Shown here: one piece after another, positions 50,467 through 60,560 of the stretch
Layout: the number at the start of each line of letters is the position of its first letter
Position numbering within the stretch: position 1 is the first letter of the stretch
Assembly (NCBI GenBank): GCA_030765055.1
Contig: JAUKNK010000333.1
Location: 400,001-464,000, forward strand
Direction: 5' to 3'
Length of the DNA: 64,000 nucleotides
Origin: Mantis religiosa
Lineage: Eukaryota; Arthropoda; Insecta; Mantodea; Mantidae
The notes under the pieces: model-generated
Databases searched by the model: none
The model's input: only the letters and a program-made list of their open reading frames with translations
Told to the model about the DNA's origin: nothing
Program-made: the position numbers and the translations under genes

Positions 50467-51680
50467 TTATGCATGATTGGAGGAATTTAGTTACAGTGAT
50501 GTCAAAATGAATTGGAAAAACTATTTGTAGTTGGTTTTTAACACTTGTCACTTACATTTTTATATTGATGAGGTACTAGTTTTGGAAGCTGTAACCTCTA
50601 TCTTCAACCTCTGTGTTGTCTGCTCTCTTCTCTCTGGCGCTGGAACTATGATCTTCCTTGTCAAATTATCCATTGGTGGGATTTCAAAGTTCATTACTCT
50701 GTCTGTATTTTTCCATATGATTATGTTCTTTCACGTTGTCAATTTATTTTAGTTTATCACTCCTTTTACTAATTTTGGGTTTGGGTCAATGTCGTGCTTT
50801 TCGTTCCAAATGAAATGCTACTGCTGACTTATCTTATTGTTTCAATTTGATGTTTCTGAAATGCTCTTTGGCTCTGCTTTTTAGGTTTCTATTAGTTTGA
50901 CCTATGTAGCATTTCTCACAAGGCTTACAACTTATTTGGTATACTCCAGATCTATTCAATTGAGCTATTACATCTTTGTTTTTGATTTTAACAATTTTAA
51001 TACCAAGTATCTACTTGTAGGTGAAAAGATGATTTTGTGTTCCTTAAGTATCTTTTTGAATTGATTAAATGTTTATGGGCGGTAAGTGAATGCATTGAAT
51101 GTACCATTGCTTTCTTTCTCTTTAGTGAATATGGTTGCTTCCTTAATGGTTTTCTTTAGTTTAGCCCTTTTAATTTTGTTAAACATCAGGCTTTTGTTGT
51201 ATCTATTTTCTTCTGCTATGTGAAATATGGCTTTTTGTTCTTTGATGTATTCTGCATTATCCATAGTTATGTTGGCTAGTCTGTGTCTAAGACTGTTTAT
51301 CATTGCATGTTTATGTATAATTGGATTGTAGCTATGATATTTAATGTAATTTTCTGACTGTTTGCTTATTATAAATTCCAAATTTTATACTTGATTCATT
51401 TCTGATGATATTTAGATTTAAGAAAGAGAGCTTCCATTGTCTTCCTTTTCCATTGTGAATTTGGTAGTTTTTATTTGCAGATTGAGTAGTTATAGTGCAT
51501 TATCTAAATGTATACTTGGAACTATTGCGAAGATGTCATCTATATATCTATATATAACCTTGAATATCCATCGGAATGCCTTTTTAATCTGAGTTTCAGC
51601 TGCACTCATAAATAAATTTTAAAAGAGGGGGAAAGTGGGTTAAGAATGGATAACCCTGAACATTCCTTCTGCAATGGAGG
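50467..51680 (-). pseudogene. Penelope-like element 5: RT end, linker and GIY-YIG
   Basis: From the right, the minus strand reads SPTFPLF-like and FMSAAETQIKKAFRWIFKVIYRYIDDIFAIVP. The RT catalytic YIDD is intact at 51535-51546. Next is a 102-codon frame (51073-51381) with HKHAMINSLRHRLANI, IFHIAEENRYNKSLMFNKIKRAKLKK and FTKEKESNGTFNAFTYRP, then QLNRSGVYQISCKPCEKCYIGQTNRNLKSRAKEHFRNIK, a nearly complete GIY-YIG nuclease (GVY for GIY). The C-terminal tail follows to about 50620, with a 3' end shared with fragment 6. This is the most complete Penelope-like copy. It is 5' truncated and has a few stops. Confidence 0.88.
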
Positions 51681-52406
51681 GGTTATAAAAGGAAATGTGA
51701 AGTCAGTTTTGATCAGTTCTGTCACTGGTTATGTGTTGACCAGTGAGTATCACAGTAGCTGTGAATCAGTTGCACAGTTGTGAGTGAATCTGTCAGCCAT
51801 AGCAGTGTAAAAGTAAGAATTAGTCAGTGGGCAGTGAATGTTAAAATCTATGAGGGCAAAGTTTGTTGAAAGTTATCAGAGGTAATAAGCAGAACAGAGC
51901 ATATTGGTACACGTAACAGAGACCGAGAAAAAAACAGAAGGACAGTGCTATGGACAGTGCTATGTGTATTAATAAAAAGTGAAAGTGATTGTAAGTTAGC
52001 ATTGGGCTAATGATGCTAGTGACAAAGTGAGTTTGGTGCAACTATGTATTTTTATTCTTGTCACAATATACTCTGTTGTTAAAACAAACCATTTATTATT
52101 ACATTCAAATAATATAACAACAATAAAGTAATTGTAATTAGACTGTATAGAACTTCAGATATGACAAACATAAAAACAGTTGCCACAAGAAATGAATGAA
52201 GAAAGAGACTGAGAATTTAACTTCTTCAGTACAGAAATGTTCAAGTTTTTACTTAGAAAATAAGCATTTTGGGGGGCTCAAAATATTATAAAGAATCAGA
52301 TAATTCATGGATCTACAGAATTACTAAGTGTTAAATTCCATGTAGGTATGTGCATAGATTTTAATGCAAATATTAATTCCTAATTGTTAAAATTTTTGTC
52401 TAACAG
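51681..52406. other. intron 9, right part, unassigned
   Basis: 51690-51860 has GTCAGT- and CAGTGA-rich sequence possibly from an LTR or untranslated region; nothing certain is recognised. Confidence 0.35.
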
Positions 52407-52594
52407 GTGCATCGACAAATTGGATACTGTCCTCAGTTTGATGCACTTTTAGGAAATATGACAGGGAGAGAAACGATGTATATGTTTTGTTTATTGAGAG
52501 GAGTATCTAGAAAGAACATTAATAATATTATTGATCAGCTATCTAAAGATCTAGTATTTCAGAAACATATTGACAAGAAAGTTGAGGTATACAG
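52407..52594 (+). CDS. ABCA3: ABCA3-like exon j: NBD2 Q-loop
   Basis: The exon follows GTCTAACAG and ends in AG before GTAAAT, leaving two bases of a serine codon for the next exon. It encodes the Q-loop IGYCPQFDALLGNMTGRE, the most conserved NBD block in subfamily A after Walker A, then FCLLRGVSRKNIN and a helical segment ending VEVY. The helical part is more divergent from vertebrate members. The frame is open across the exon with no stop. Confidence 0.96.
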
Positions 52595-53100
52595 GTAAAT
52601 TTCTTTTATTCATACTCTTTATTATAAGTGAAAATGGTTTGACTATACTTTGTTAAATGCCGCAATATGTTGTGAGAGAACAAGAATATTTTTTGCTTCT
52701 ATGCTTATGTACAAAAGATCATATGCCAACATTAAATGTTACTGTTTTGTAACATCATTCTAAGATAGTATTTAGGTTCATTTTAAAGGCTATTTAACTT
52801 AAAAGATGAAGTTGTAAGAGATTGAAAGGAAAGTAGAAGAGATATGTGATTTATTATAGAATTTATTGTTGATAATTATGAGAGGGCAGTGGAGCCGGTG
52901 TTTAAAAATACCTATATTGTGACAGAGGAGTCATGTCTGTACTAGTCCTTCAAAAGCTATAGTAAAACTGGGGAAAGCAAGGAAACAAAATGCTTTGATA
53001 CCAAGAGGGTAGAAAAACAAATATTTTCTAGGTGGGAGGGACAATGTGATAAAATTCTTGAGGTTAGTATAAGATGAAGGAGCCACTGTGGACAATAATA
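52595..53100. other. intron 10, left edge, unassigned
   Basis: No recognisable family. Confidence 0.4.
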
Positions 53101-53116
53101 AAATGTTAGATTGAGT

Positions 53117-53395
53117 CAACATGAAAAATTCAATGCCATGGCCGGGATTTAAACCACAGATCTCCTGGTTTCTATCTAGTCACTCTAACCCATTGAGATA
53201 CCATGGCAAACATGCCTTCCTGGCTTACAAGGGAAATATACAAGTTAAATGGAGAATTTAATGTCAGGAAAGCATGTTGGCCATGGTATCTCAATAGATT
53301 AGAGCAACTGGACGGAAACCAGGATACCCGTGGTTGAAATTCTGGCCATGGCATTGAATTTTTCATGTTGACTCAATCTATCAAAAACCTTAGCC
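53117..53395. repeat. head-to-head inverted pair of SINE family A tRNA-like units
   Basis: The minus-strand unit at 53117-53210 (GCCATGGTATCTCAATGGGTTAGAGTG ... TTTAAATCCCGGCCATGGC, in pieces) and the plus-strand unit at 53278-53370 are about 85% alike by eye. They face away from each other around about 65 bp. Both end in a GCATTGAATTTTTCATGTTGACTC-like tail. The whole can fold into a long hairpin. Confidence 0.82.
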
Positions 53396-54111
53396 TATAT
53401 ACGACTAGTATGAGGAGATTAGTAATTTTCATCAATTAACTAAAGTAATAACATGTGTTTAATCTACAAATGTTAATAAGCATATCTATTGTTGCAATAA
53501 TGGAATATAATCATATTTGACAGTTGAATTCTACAATTTAAATATGTTTTATTTCCCTTTATCTGTTAACATTTATTTATGGTTTAATTTATGCAGAAAT
53601 TTAAATATAACTCTTTCACCACAAGACGCTGTGTCACCAGTTTTTGCTGGCTAGATCGACACTGCCAGGAATGACTCTTTGATCACCAATGTGCAGAAAC
53701 TAGAGCTTTTATCTTTCCATAAATATTTCTATTTTAATTATTTCAAAAAATTGTATCCAATACACATGTGTTAAGTGTTGCTCAGAAATTCAGAAGTGAA
53801 AATACATAACTCTGTCTCACATGTTCAAGATTTTTTTCTCTTTCTGCTAAGATGCACTTCCTGCATTTGTGTCACAATACACTATTCACTGATATTTTTT
53901 AATTATTGTATCCTGTGTTTAGCAAACTGGCTAGTCTATCAACAGTTTGTTCTGCATATTCCAAAATATCCTATTAGTAAAACAATTTTTTTGGAATATA
54001 GCTGAAGATAATGAGCTTTAATAAATAAAGTGAATGAATATGTTGTAAGCATTACAGTTGAATTGCAAAGAATCTCTTGAATATTGAGAGAATATGTGTA
54101 ATTATAGCTAT
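53396..54111. other. intron 10, unassigned
   Basis: AT-rich sequence with no recognised family. Confidence 0.4.
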
Positions 54112-54536
54112 TGTGACTTTGTGGGCTCGGAGAATTAAAATCCTTGTTTGATGAAATTTAAAATGCTCTTTATTTCAGTAGAAAGACACTTTGTACACCC
54201 CTTACAAGCTCAAAAAGTTACATGTCATACACCAATGCTGTCCCTCGTTTCTTCATTACACGTAAACAAAAGGAAGAATTAACTTGCAGTAAACTTCAAA
54301 GGTCCAGTATACAGCTGTGTACACTATTGAAAGTTCTTAGCTAGCAACTGAATTGCTTTGACAGCTGCGGTGCTTATATATCACTGGTCACAATCACGGC
54401 ATCAGAAAAGATGAAGCTTCCAGACTATCTGTGTCTGTCTTTCTCTCTTTCGGCAAGCATTCAGCTCCGTGTCACCACACTATGTCTCTTTTGCATGACT
54501 CGCCTGCGGCCCGCTGCATAACAATGCCTCACTACA
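54112..54536 (-). mobile_element. solo LTR of the gypsy family (425 bp, divergent)
   Basis: In plus coordinates it begins TGTGACTTTGTGGGCTCGGAG and ends TGCCTCACTACA. The first 70 bp follows the other LTRs (CTCTTTATTTCAG matches their polyadenylation region in inverse). Flanks CTAT and GTAT agree in three of four positions. No internal sequence is attached. Confidence 0.75.
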
Positions 54537-55004
54537 GTATGTTATAATTAAATTCAGGGAGAAAGATATCACTTTGTGAACTGCATGCAACTATTCAGGC
54601 ACGGAGTTATGTTGAATACCACCGTTTCCCCAATTCCAGATAAAAGCATCTGAAATTGGTGGCATTGAATCATTTCAAGTGTCTATAGGCATCATAAATT
54701 GAAAGAAGATGATCAAAGCAAATCTGTATTATTATATTTGTATTGGTTCAAACAAACCTCACTTTCTCCCTCAGAGATCTACCATACAAGGTACAGGATT
54801 GGCATTCCTGTGGTCTTGAGCCACACTGTCAGTTGGGTTTCCGTTAGAATTGAGAGAGCTTATGTCAAACACCCATATTAATGCAAGATAGATGAAGAAA
54901 GACATGGTTGTTAAGATTGACAAGGTTAAGTATATAGTTGGGCAAATAGTACAAGGGACACCATTTCTGTTTTGAGCCTAGTAATTAAAACGAAGTAATT
55001 TATG
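54537..55004. other. intron 10, unassigned
   Basis: Nothing recognised. Confidence 0.4.
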
Positions 55005-55328
55005 ATTGAAAACTGCTTTATTGTTTCTCAACATATTCTCCTTTATGATCAATACACTTTTGCATACATTTGAACCATTTGTCAAAGCATTTATTTCAGT
55101 TTTCTTGCAACACCTCCAAAACATGGTATTTGGAGGCATCAACAGCTTCTTCTGTCAACTACAATCGTTATTCTTGATGTTAAGGAACAAAAAGAAGTCA
55201 CTGGGTGCCAAATCAGGACTGTATGGTGGATGACCTACCAATTCGATTTTTGAGCCTTCAAATACTCTGCTGTTACATGAGATGTGTGTGCACTCGCATT
55301 GCCTTGATAAAAAAATTATCCTATGGTT
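55005..55328 (-). pseudogene. mariner transposase fossil 3, C-terminal part
   Basis: The minus strand reads CNSRVFEGSKIELVGHPPYSPDLAPSDFFLFLNIKN, containing the intact third catalytic D of mariner, then LLMPPNTMFWRCCKKTEINALTNGSNVCKSVLIIKENML. The N-terminal two thirds are missing. It abuts the 3' end of Penelope fragment 6. Confidence 0.87.
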
Positions 55329-55605
55329 CTTATGCATGATTGGAGGAATTTAGTACCTGTGACATCAAAATTAATAAAAAAAACTGTTTATAATCGGTTT
55401 ATTGACACCTCGTCACTTAAATTTTTATATTATCGAGGGACTAATTTTGGAAGCCATTGCTTTCATCCTCAACCTCTCTCCAACTAGCATTTGTTGTCAT
55501 TTGCTCTCTTCTCTCTGGCAGCGAAACTATGAACTTCTTTGTCAAATTATCTACTGGTGGGATTTCAAAATTCATTACTCAATGTTTATTTTTCCAAATG
55601 AATAT
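55328..55605 (-). pseudogene. Penelope-like element 6, 3' part (left of the gypsy insertion)
   Basis: The minus strand gives the C-terminal tail (EIPPVDNLTKKFIV.LPERR-like, decayed) and the 3' end GGAATTTAGTACCTGTGACAT that matches fragment 5. The sequence stops at AATAT, where gypsy copy C is inserted, and resumes at 57853. Confidence 0.83.
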
Positions 55606-56076
55606 TTTGACTTTGTGGGCTTGTGAAATAAAAAGTCCTATTACACAAACTTAACAATGTTCTTTATTTTCATCTTATTCCAATTACAGTTTACCATACA
55701 CAATTACGATTTACCAGTTTGTCCGTTACCGTTCCGATGCACGTACACAATTGCAATTTTATTTACACCATTCAACCTTGCCAGTTCGTCTTTACCCGTC
55801 CGCTCAACTCGACTGCACGTCCGCCCGGCTCACGGTCACTCACTCAACTCACTACACGTCCGCACACCGCGACGTCCTCCACTCGACTAACCGTCGCCTC
55901 GCTTGTATCGATCGCCCAGAAACCTCTCGATTCTTCCATTATGGAGGGGGAAATCATTCTGGAGCCTTCGAGCACCTTCGCGCGGTAGGAGGAGGTGCCA
56001 CCCCTTGCGTCCCCTCCCGCCACCACCGCCAGTCCGCATTATCGATCAGCAACGCGAGTTCGCCGTCTGCGTCATA
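55606..56076 (-). mobile_element. 3' LTR of gypsy copy C
   Basis: In plus coordinates it begins TTTGACTTTGTGGGC (the terminal TGTG is altered) and ends GCGTCATA. It matches 57384-57852 almost base for base. Confidence 0.92.
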
Positions 56077-56374
56077 CTGCTCCCTCCTCAAGGCTGGTCG
56101 TCCAGAACAGCACCATCGTCGTGGGCTAGACCGTCCAGGTGCACCACCAGCATCTGCTCGGTGTCTCAACCAGTAGTAGCGCTGCCGAAGTTTGTCAATC
56201 GTTCGGTTCGCTCCCAGGTGTCCTCCTGAAGTACCAGCGTGCACTTCTTCCAAGACTTCCGGTACCTTACTCCGGGGAAGTACCAACTCTCTGCGTCTTC
56301 CCATCGGGTGGTTCCCATACCCGGAACAGCACGCCCTCTCTGGTCTTCGAGTCCCATTTGGCCCAGTACGACTT
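56077..56374 (-). pseudogene. gypsy copy C integrase remnant and purine tract
   Basis: The minus strand has the zinc-binding HAGTSGGHLGANRTIDKLRQRYYWL. It then jumps to the last codons of integrase (in another frame VVHLDGLAHDDGAVL), deleting the whole DDE core. GAGGAGGGAGCAG at about 56077-56090 is the polypurine tract next to the LTR. Confidence 0.85.
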
Positions 56375-57379
56375 TTAGGTGGTGCTCCTCGGTGCGATGT
56401 CCTCCCAGGTTGGTCTCGTCCCTGCCTCCACTTCCCTTAAGAGTGGCCCCAAGTCTGCGTCCGCCAGCAGCACCCTCCTCAGGTCTGCGTTATCCCAGCC
56501 TTCAGCAGGCACAGCCACAACTACTCGGACTGCTGCGGCACGCTCCTTCTCTTCCACTCTTGTGCACTGGCCGCACTCTTCTGGACAGGGTCTTTGGGAC
56601 ATGGTGTCAGCGTTACCGTGGCTCTTCCCTCTACGATGTTCCGAGGTGAAGTCGTACTCCTGCAGCCTCTGGACCCAACGTGCTGTCTGGCCTTCCAGGT
56701 TCTTAAAGCACAATAGCCAGGTTAGGGCGGAATGGTCAGTCCTCAGGTGGAATGGCTGACCGTACAGGTACTTGTGGAAGTGCTCCAATGTCTTTACTAC
56801 CGCCAGTAACTCCCGTCGGGTGACGCAGTAGTTCTTCTCTGCCTTGGATAGCGTCTTGCTGTAGTAGGCTATCACCCGCTGATGGCCGTCCTGGATCTGC
56901 GATAGGACACCTCCAATGCAATGGTCGCTAGCGTCGGTGTCCACAATGAAGGCGCTACCTGGTTGTGGGAGACCAAAAATTGGAGCACTGCACAGCGTTT
57001 CCTTCAGGTGCTGGAAAGCGTCTTCGGCGTCCTCCGTCCACACATAAGGTCGGTGTTCCTCTGTCAGGCGGGTGAGTGGTTTAGCGATGTTGTCGGCCTT
57101 TTCCTGTAAATCATTAAGGTGGTCGTCTACTTGACCCATCCGCTTGCCCAGATTCGTGACGTCATCCCTCACGCCAGTCAACCGTTCCTCTAACTTGGCG
57201 GCGAGGACCTCGTTCGCCACCTTCACTTCCGAGGTCAGTTCGGCCATCTTTGCGGTCAGGCTGCTGTTTGTGTCTTCTATCTTCGCGGCGATGTTATCGT
57301 TGGCCGTCTTCATTTGTTTCAGTTCCGCTAAAATCTTTTCTAATGCGGCCTCCATTGTGTTATATCCCACTCTTGACAC
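56375..57379 (-). CDS. gypsy copy C fused gag-RNase H frame (334 codons)
   Basis: A single open frame begins MSRVGYNTMEAALEKILAELKQMK just inside the primer-binding site. Residues 1-95 form a coiled coil of the gag N-terminus (heptad-like ELKQMKTANDNIAAKIEDTN). At NIAKPLTRLTEEHRPYVW the frame jumps into the post-RT region, followed by an RNase H domain with AFIVDTDASDHCIGG, SKAEKNYCVTRRELLAVV and HLRTDHSALTWLL. It continues to the integrase linker TWEDIAPRS and a stop. Protease and RT are deleted without loss of frame. It is open for over 1 kb, which may mean recent insertion or that the fused product is tolerated. No activity is claimed. Confidence 0.9.
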   Translation of the reverse strand: MSRVGYNTMEAALEKILAELKQMKTANDNIAAKIEDTNSSLTAKMAELTSEVKVANEVLAAKLEERLTGVRDDVTNLGKRMGQVDDHLNDLQEKADNIAKPLTRLTEEHRPYVWTEDAEDAFQHLKETLCSAPIFGLPQPGSAFIVDTDASDHCIGGVLSQIQDGHQRVIAYYSKTLSKAEKNYCVTRRELLAVVKTLEHFHKYLYGQPFHLRTDHSALTWLLCFKNLEGQTARWVQRLQEYDFTSEHRRGKSHGNADTMSQRPCPEECGQCTRVEEKERAAAVRVVVAVPAEGWDNADLRRVLLADADLGPLLREVEAGTRPTWEDIAPRSTT

Positions 57380-57381
57380 CA
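57364..57381 (-). other. primer-binding site of gypsy copy C
   Basis: TGGTGTCAAGAGTGGGAT lies two bases inside the 5' LTR on the minus strand. TGG at its start would pair with the CCA of a tRNA 3' end; the rest resembles a tRNA-Leu-type primer site seen in other gypsy elements (from memory). Confidence 0.7.
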
Positions 57382-57383
57382 GT

Positions 57384-57852
57384 TGTGACTTTGTGGGCTC
57401 GTGAAATAAAAAGTCCCATTACACAAACTTAACCATGTTCTTTATTTTCACCTTATTCCAATTACAGTTTACTATACACAATTACGATTTACCAGTGTGT
57501 CCGTTACCGTTCCGATGCACGTACACAATTGCAATTTAATTTACACCATTCAACCTTGCCAGTTCGTCTTTACCCGTCCGCTCAACTCGACTACACGTCC
57601 GCCCGGCTCACGGTCACTCACTCAGCTCACTACACGTCCGCACACCGCGAAGTCCTCCACTCGACTAACGTCACCTCGCTTGTATCGATCACCCCGAAAC
57701 CTCTCGATTCTTCCATTATGGAGGGGGAAATCATTCTGGAGCCTTCGAGCACCTTCGTGCGATAGGAGGAGGTGCCACCCCTTGCGTCCCCCCCGCCACC
57801 ACCGCCAGTCCGCATTATCGATCGGCAACGCGAGTTCGCCGTCTACGTCACA
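57384..57852 (-). mobile_element. 5' LTR of gypsy copy C
   Basis: In plus coordinates it begins TGTGACTTTGTGGGCTCGTG and ends GTCTACGTCACA. On its own strand the AATAAA-containing end CTTTTTATTTCACGAGCCCA is next to the primer-binding site. Confidence 0.92.
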
Positions 57853-58320
57853 ATATATTCTCCTATTTTGTCAGTTTATTTTGATTTATCTCTTCTTGTA
57901 GTAAATTTGGATTTGGTTCAATGTCATGATTTTCTTTACAAAACTGAAATGCTACTGATGACCTATCTTCTTGTTTCATTTTGGTGTTTCTAAAGTGCTC
58001 TTTGACTCCGGTTTTTAGATTTCTTTTAGTTTGACCTATGTAGCATTTTTCAGAATTCTTACAACTTATTTCTTATATTCTGGATCTGTTAATTAGAGAG
58101 ATTTCATCCTTTAGTGTTGAATTTAGCAATGTTAATACTGAGTATATTAGTAGGTGCCAAGATCATATTTTGTTCCTTAGAAAATTTTTCGAATTTATTA
58201 AATCTTTTTGGATGGTATGTGAATGCACTAAATTTGCTGTTGCTTTCTTTTTCTTTTGTGAATGTGGTTGCTTCCTTGGTTGTTTTATTTAGTTTAGCCT
58301 TTTGAATTTTCTTAAACACT
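57853..58320 (-). pseudogene. Penelope-like element 6, endonuclease and linker part (right of the gypsy insertion)
   Basis: The minus strand reads FKKIQKAKLNKTTKEATTFTKEKESNSKFSAFTYHPKRFNKFEKFSKEQNMILAPTN at 58104-58319. Degraded GIY-YIG sequence follows near 57990-58090, with YIG lost to AT-rich decay but K-R-N-L-K and E-H-F readable. It continues into 55328-55605 when gypsy copy C is removed. Confidence 0.85.
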
Positions 58321-59340
58321 TAATTTTCTTAAGTCAACACATTCAGAAAATTATACAAAAAATAATACCTACAACTTAATTATACATAAACATGCAATAA
58401 TAAAGTCTTCAATACAAACTAGTCAACATAACCATGGAAAGAGCAGTTTTGATTCAAAGAACAAAAAGCCATACTACACATACCAGAATAAAATGGATAC
58501 AACAAATGTTTCATCATAGTATAAAATTGAAAGACGTGTAGAGACAGTGAAGCACATCTTAGCACAAAAGCGAATCGAGAAGATAGTGACACACTGCTTC
58601 ACTCATACTGTTTTTTCATAGATATAATTATATTAAGAACAAGAGTTTCAACCCAAAATAACACCAACATGCCATTTTTAACAGTTTAATCTTTGGGATG
58701 TTCAACTTTCCATTAAACAGAGAAGATTATCAAGAAGAATACCTACACATAAAGAAAGTAGCTATATTCCAATGGTTTTAACCCAAATTTAGTGGACAAC
58801 CACATTCACATTCACTAAAGAAAAAGAAAGCAGCAGCACATTCAATGCATTCATATACCACCCAAAAACATTTAATAAATTCAAAAATATCTCTAAGGAA
58901 CAAAATGACATATTAGCACCTACTGATAGATACTCAGTTTCAAAATTGCTAAATTCAAAGATAAAAGAGGAAATCCCACCAATTAACAGATCCAGAATAT
59001 ACCAAGAAAAGTTGTAAGAATTGTGAAAAATGCTACTATAAGAAATCTAATAACTAGAGTCAAAGAGCACTTTAGAAACATCAAAATGAAACAAGAAGAT
59101 AAGTCATCAGTAGCATTTCAGTTTTGGAATGAAAATCATGACAATGATCCAAATCCAAAGTTACTACAACAAGTGATAAATCAAAATAAACTGACACAAT
59201 AGGAGAACATATTCATATGGAAAAATAAGGATTGAGTAATGAACTTTGAAATCCCACCAGTAGATAATTTGACAAAGAAGTTCATAGTTCCACTGCCAGA
59301 GAGAAGAAAGCAGATGACAACAGATGCTAGTTGGAGACTT
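58321..59340 (+). pseudogene. Penelope-like element 7
   Basis: The plus strand has linker remnants near 58340-58530 (SENYTKNN-like, KEQKAILHIPE), an unmatched block (58530-58800), then FTKEKESSSTFNAFIYHPKTFNKFKNISKEQN, SVSKLLNSKIKEEIPPINRSRIYQ (decayed GIY) and VKEHFRNIKMKQEDKSSVAF. It ends with FEIPPVDNLTKKFIVPLPERRKQMTT at 59238-59310. Together with fragment 6 it forms an inverted pair facing head to head at about 58320. Confidence 0.85.
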
Positions 59341-59345
59341 CGGGC

Positions 59346-59885
59346 AAACAAATGACCATCTAGCATTTGGCATTGACCGTTTTACATTGCTCAGAAGGCA
59401 CTGTTGCCACATGGCCAGTTTTGCTGAAAAAACAAGCGATCATTTGCTTCTATGTGCTTCAAATTTAAACAACTTTTGTTGGATTTGGTATATCTTGAAA
59501 CACCCATACAGTCAACTGCTGCTTAAGTTCCAGCTCATATATATAGATTCATGATTAATCACCTGTTACAATCTTATGTATTTCTTTTGAGGCACCGCCA
59601 TTGTATTTCTTGAGCACTTTTGTACATCAATCAACACAAGCATCTTTTTTAGATTGTGTCAAATTATGTGCTTCAAGAAATTATCATTGAGTGAATGGCA
59701 GCTACGATTAAATTCGTTATACCAGCATTTCACAGTGGCAAAGGATGGAACTTTGTCATCAAATGTGGACATTAGTTGATTGATGCACTCTTGTCTAAAT
59801 AATACATGTCGAAAGTCATAATAAATCATTGCACAAATATTTTCATACATTAATTTCATATTTTGAAGTTAATCTAAGCAAAACA
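59346..59885 (-). pseudogene. mariner transposase fossil 4
   Basis: The N-terminal frame at 59659-59859 reads NICAMIYYDFRHVLFRQECINQLMSTFDDKVPSFATVKCWYNEFNR, the HTH_48-type DNA-binding domain of mariner transposases. After a deletion, KIVTGD.S.IYIYELELKQQ, TVWVFQDIPNPTKVV and MIACFFSKTGHVATVP (59370-59580) follow, with the first catalytic D in V-T-G-D. Stops are present. Confidence 0.9.
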
Positions 59886-59904
59886 AATGACTTTGGATAG
59901 ATAG

Positions 59905-60130
59905 AGTCAAACTGAAAACTTCAATGCCACAGCCGAGATTTGAACCACCAATCTCCTGGTTTCCATCCAGTCACTCTTACCCATCGAGCTACCATGGCTA
60001 ACACACCATTGTGACCTTAAATTCTCCAGTTGACTCATATATTTTCCTGGTAAACTACTAGGTTCTCTCGTATTCGAGATACACCATTTGTGGTGACTTA
60101 TTGTTGTAAGTACTTGAGTCCCATTGTTAA
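59905..60130 (-). mobile_element. SINE family A, best copy
   Basis: The minus strand holds GCCATGGTAGCTCGATGGGTAAGAG (A box), GGAAACCAGGAG, then GTGGTTCAAATCTCGGCTG (B box) and GCATTGAAGTTTTCAGTTTGAC. About 110 bp of related sequence precedes the tRNA-like unit, so the unit may not be at the very 5' end. Confidence 0.8.
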
Positions 60131-60189
60131 CCTCTTATTAGTTAATTGATGTAAATTAATCCTTCAAATATGCTAGCCATGTTTAGGCT

Positions 60190-60258
60190 ATGGTTTTGGA
60201 TAGATAGGGTCAAACTGAAAAATTCAATGCAACGGCCAAAATTGAATCACGGATCATG
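60190..60258 (-). mobile_element. SINE family A fragment
   Basis: ATAGGGTCAAACTGAAAAATTCAATGCAACGGCCAAAATTGAATC is the tail and B-box part of family A in inverse, truncated. Confidence 0.65.
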
Positions 60259-60560
60259 ACATCTACAAGTAAAGATTTCTCAGTACTAACTGCCCCTCCT
60301 GACTACCCACAGAGTAATGGCAGAGTAGGAAAAGCTGTTGAAATTGTTAAAAATATAATGAATAAATGTATGAAATGTTGAGGCTCTGATGGAATATAAC
60401 AACATAAAAGCTATATTGTTAAGTATATCACCTCAGATTCTGAATAGCAGAGTAAAGAGAGGTGCCTTTTCAGCTATTTTAAATCTAATAGAACCTGAGG
60501 TGTAAGATGCTGTTTATGGAAAATTGTGCCGTAAGAAAAAGCCAAGGCAATGCCAATATA
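60245..60560 (+). pseudogene. integrase fragment of a second Ty3/gypsy lineage
   Basis: The plus strand reads TSSPDYPQSNGRVGKAVEIVKNIMNKC at about 60280-60380, then L-L-S-I-S-P-Q-I-L-N-S-R with decay, and LNLIEPEV. P-x-Y-P-Q-S-N-G-x-x-E-x-A-V is the third-acid region of integrases; the E is G here (R-V-G-K). It differs clearly from the HPQSDGMVERYIK of copies A-C. Confidence 0.75.

Larger units (their letters stand above)
55606..57852 (-). mobile_element. Ty3/gypsy copy C: complete, internally deleted, with both LTRs
   Basis: This 2247-bp element has LTRs of 471 and 469 bp, a primer-binding site, a fused internal reading frame and a purine tract, flanked by ATAT on both sides (55602-55605 and 57853-57856). 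Most of gag, protease, RT and the integrase core are deleted, so it depends on other copies. The LTRs differ at roughly ten positions by eye, the least divergence among elements here. It interrupts a Penelope-like element. Confidence 0.93.

Noticed and set aside
52931..53366. Paired minus-strand frames as a small gene
   Set aside because: They overlap the inverted SINE pair and share its sequence.
55606..57852. An env-like gene in the gypsy elements, which would make them errantivirus-like
   Set aside because: In copies A, B and C the integrase end is followed directly by the purine tract and LTR; no third frame is present.
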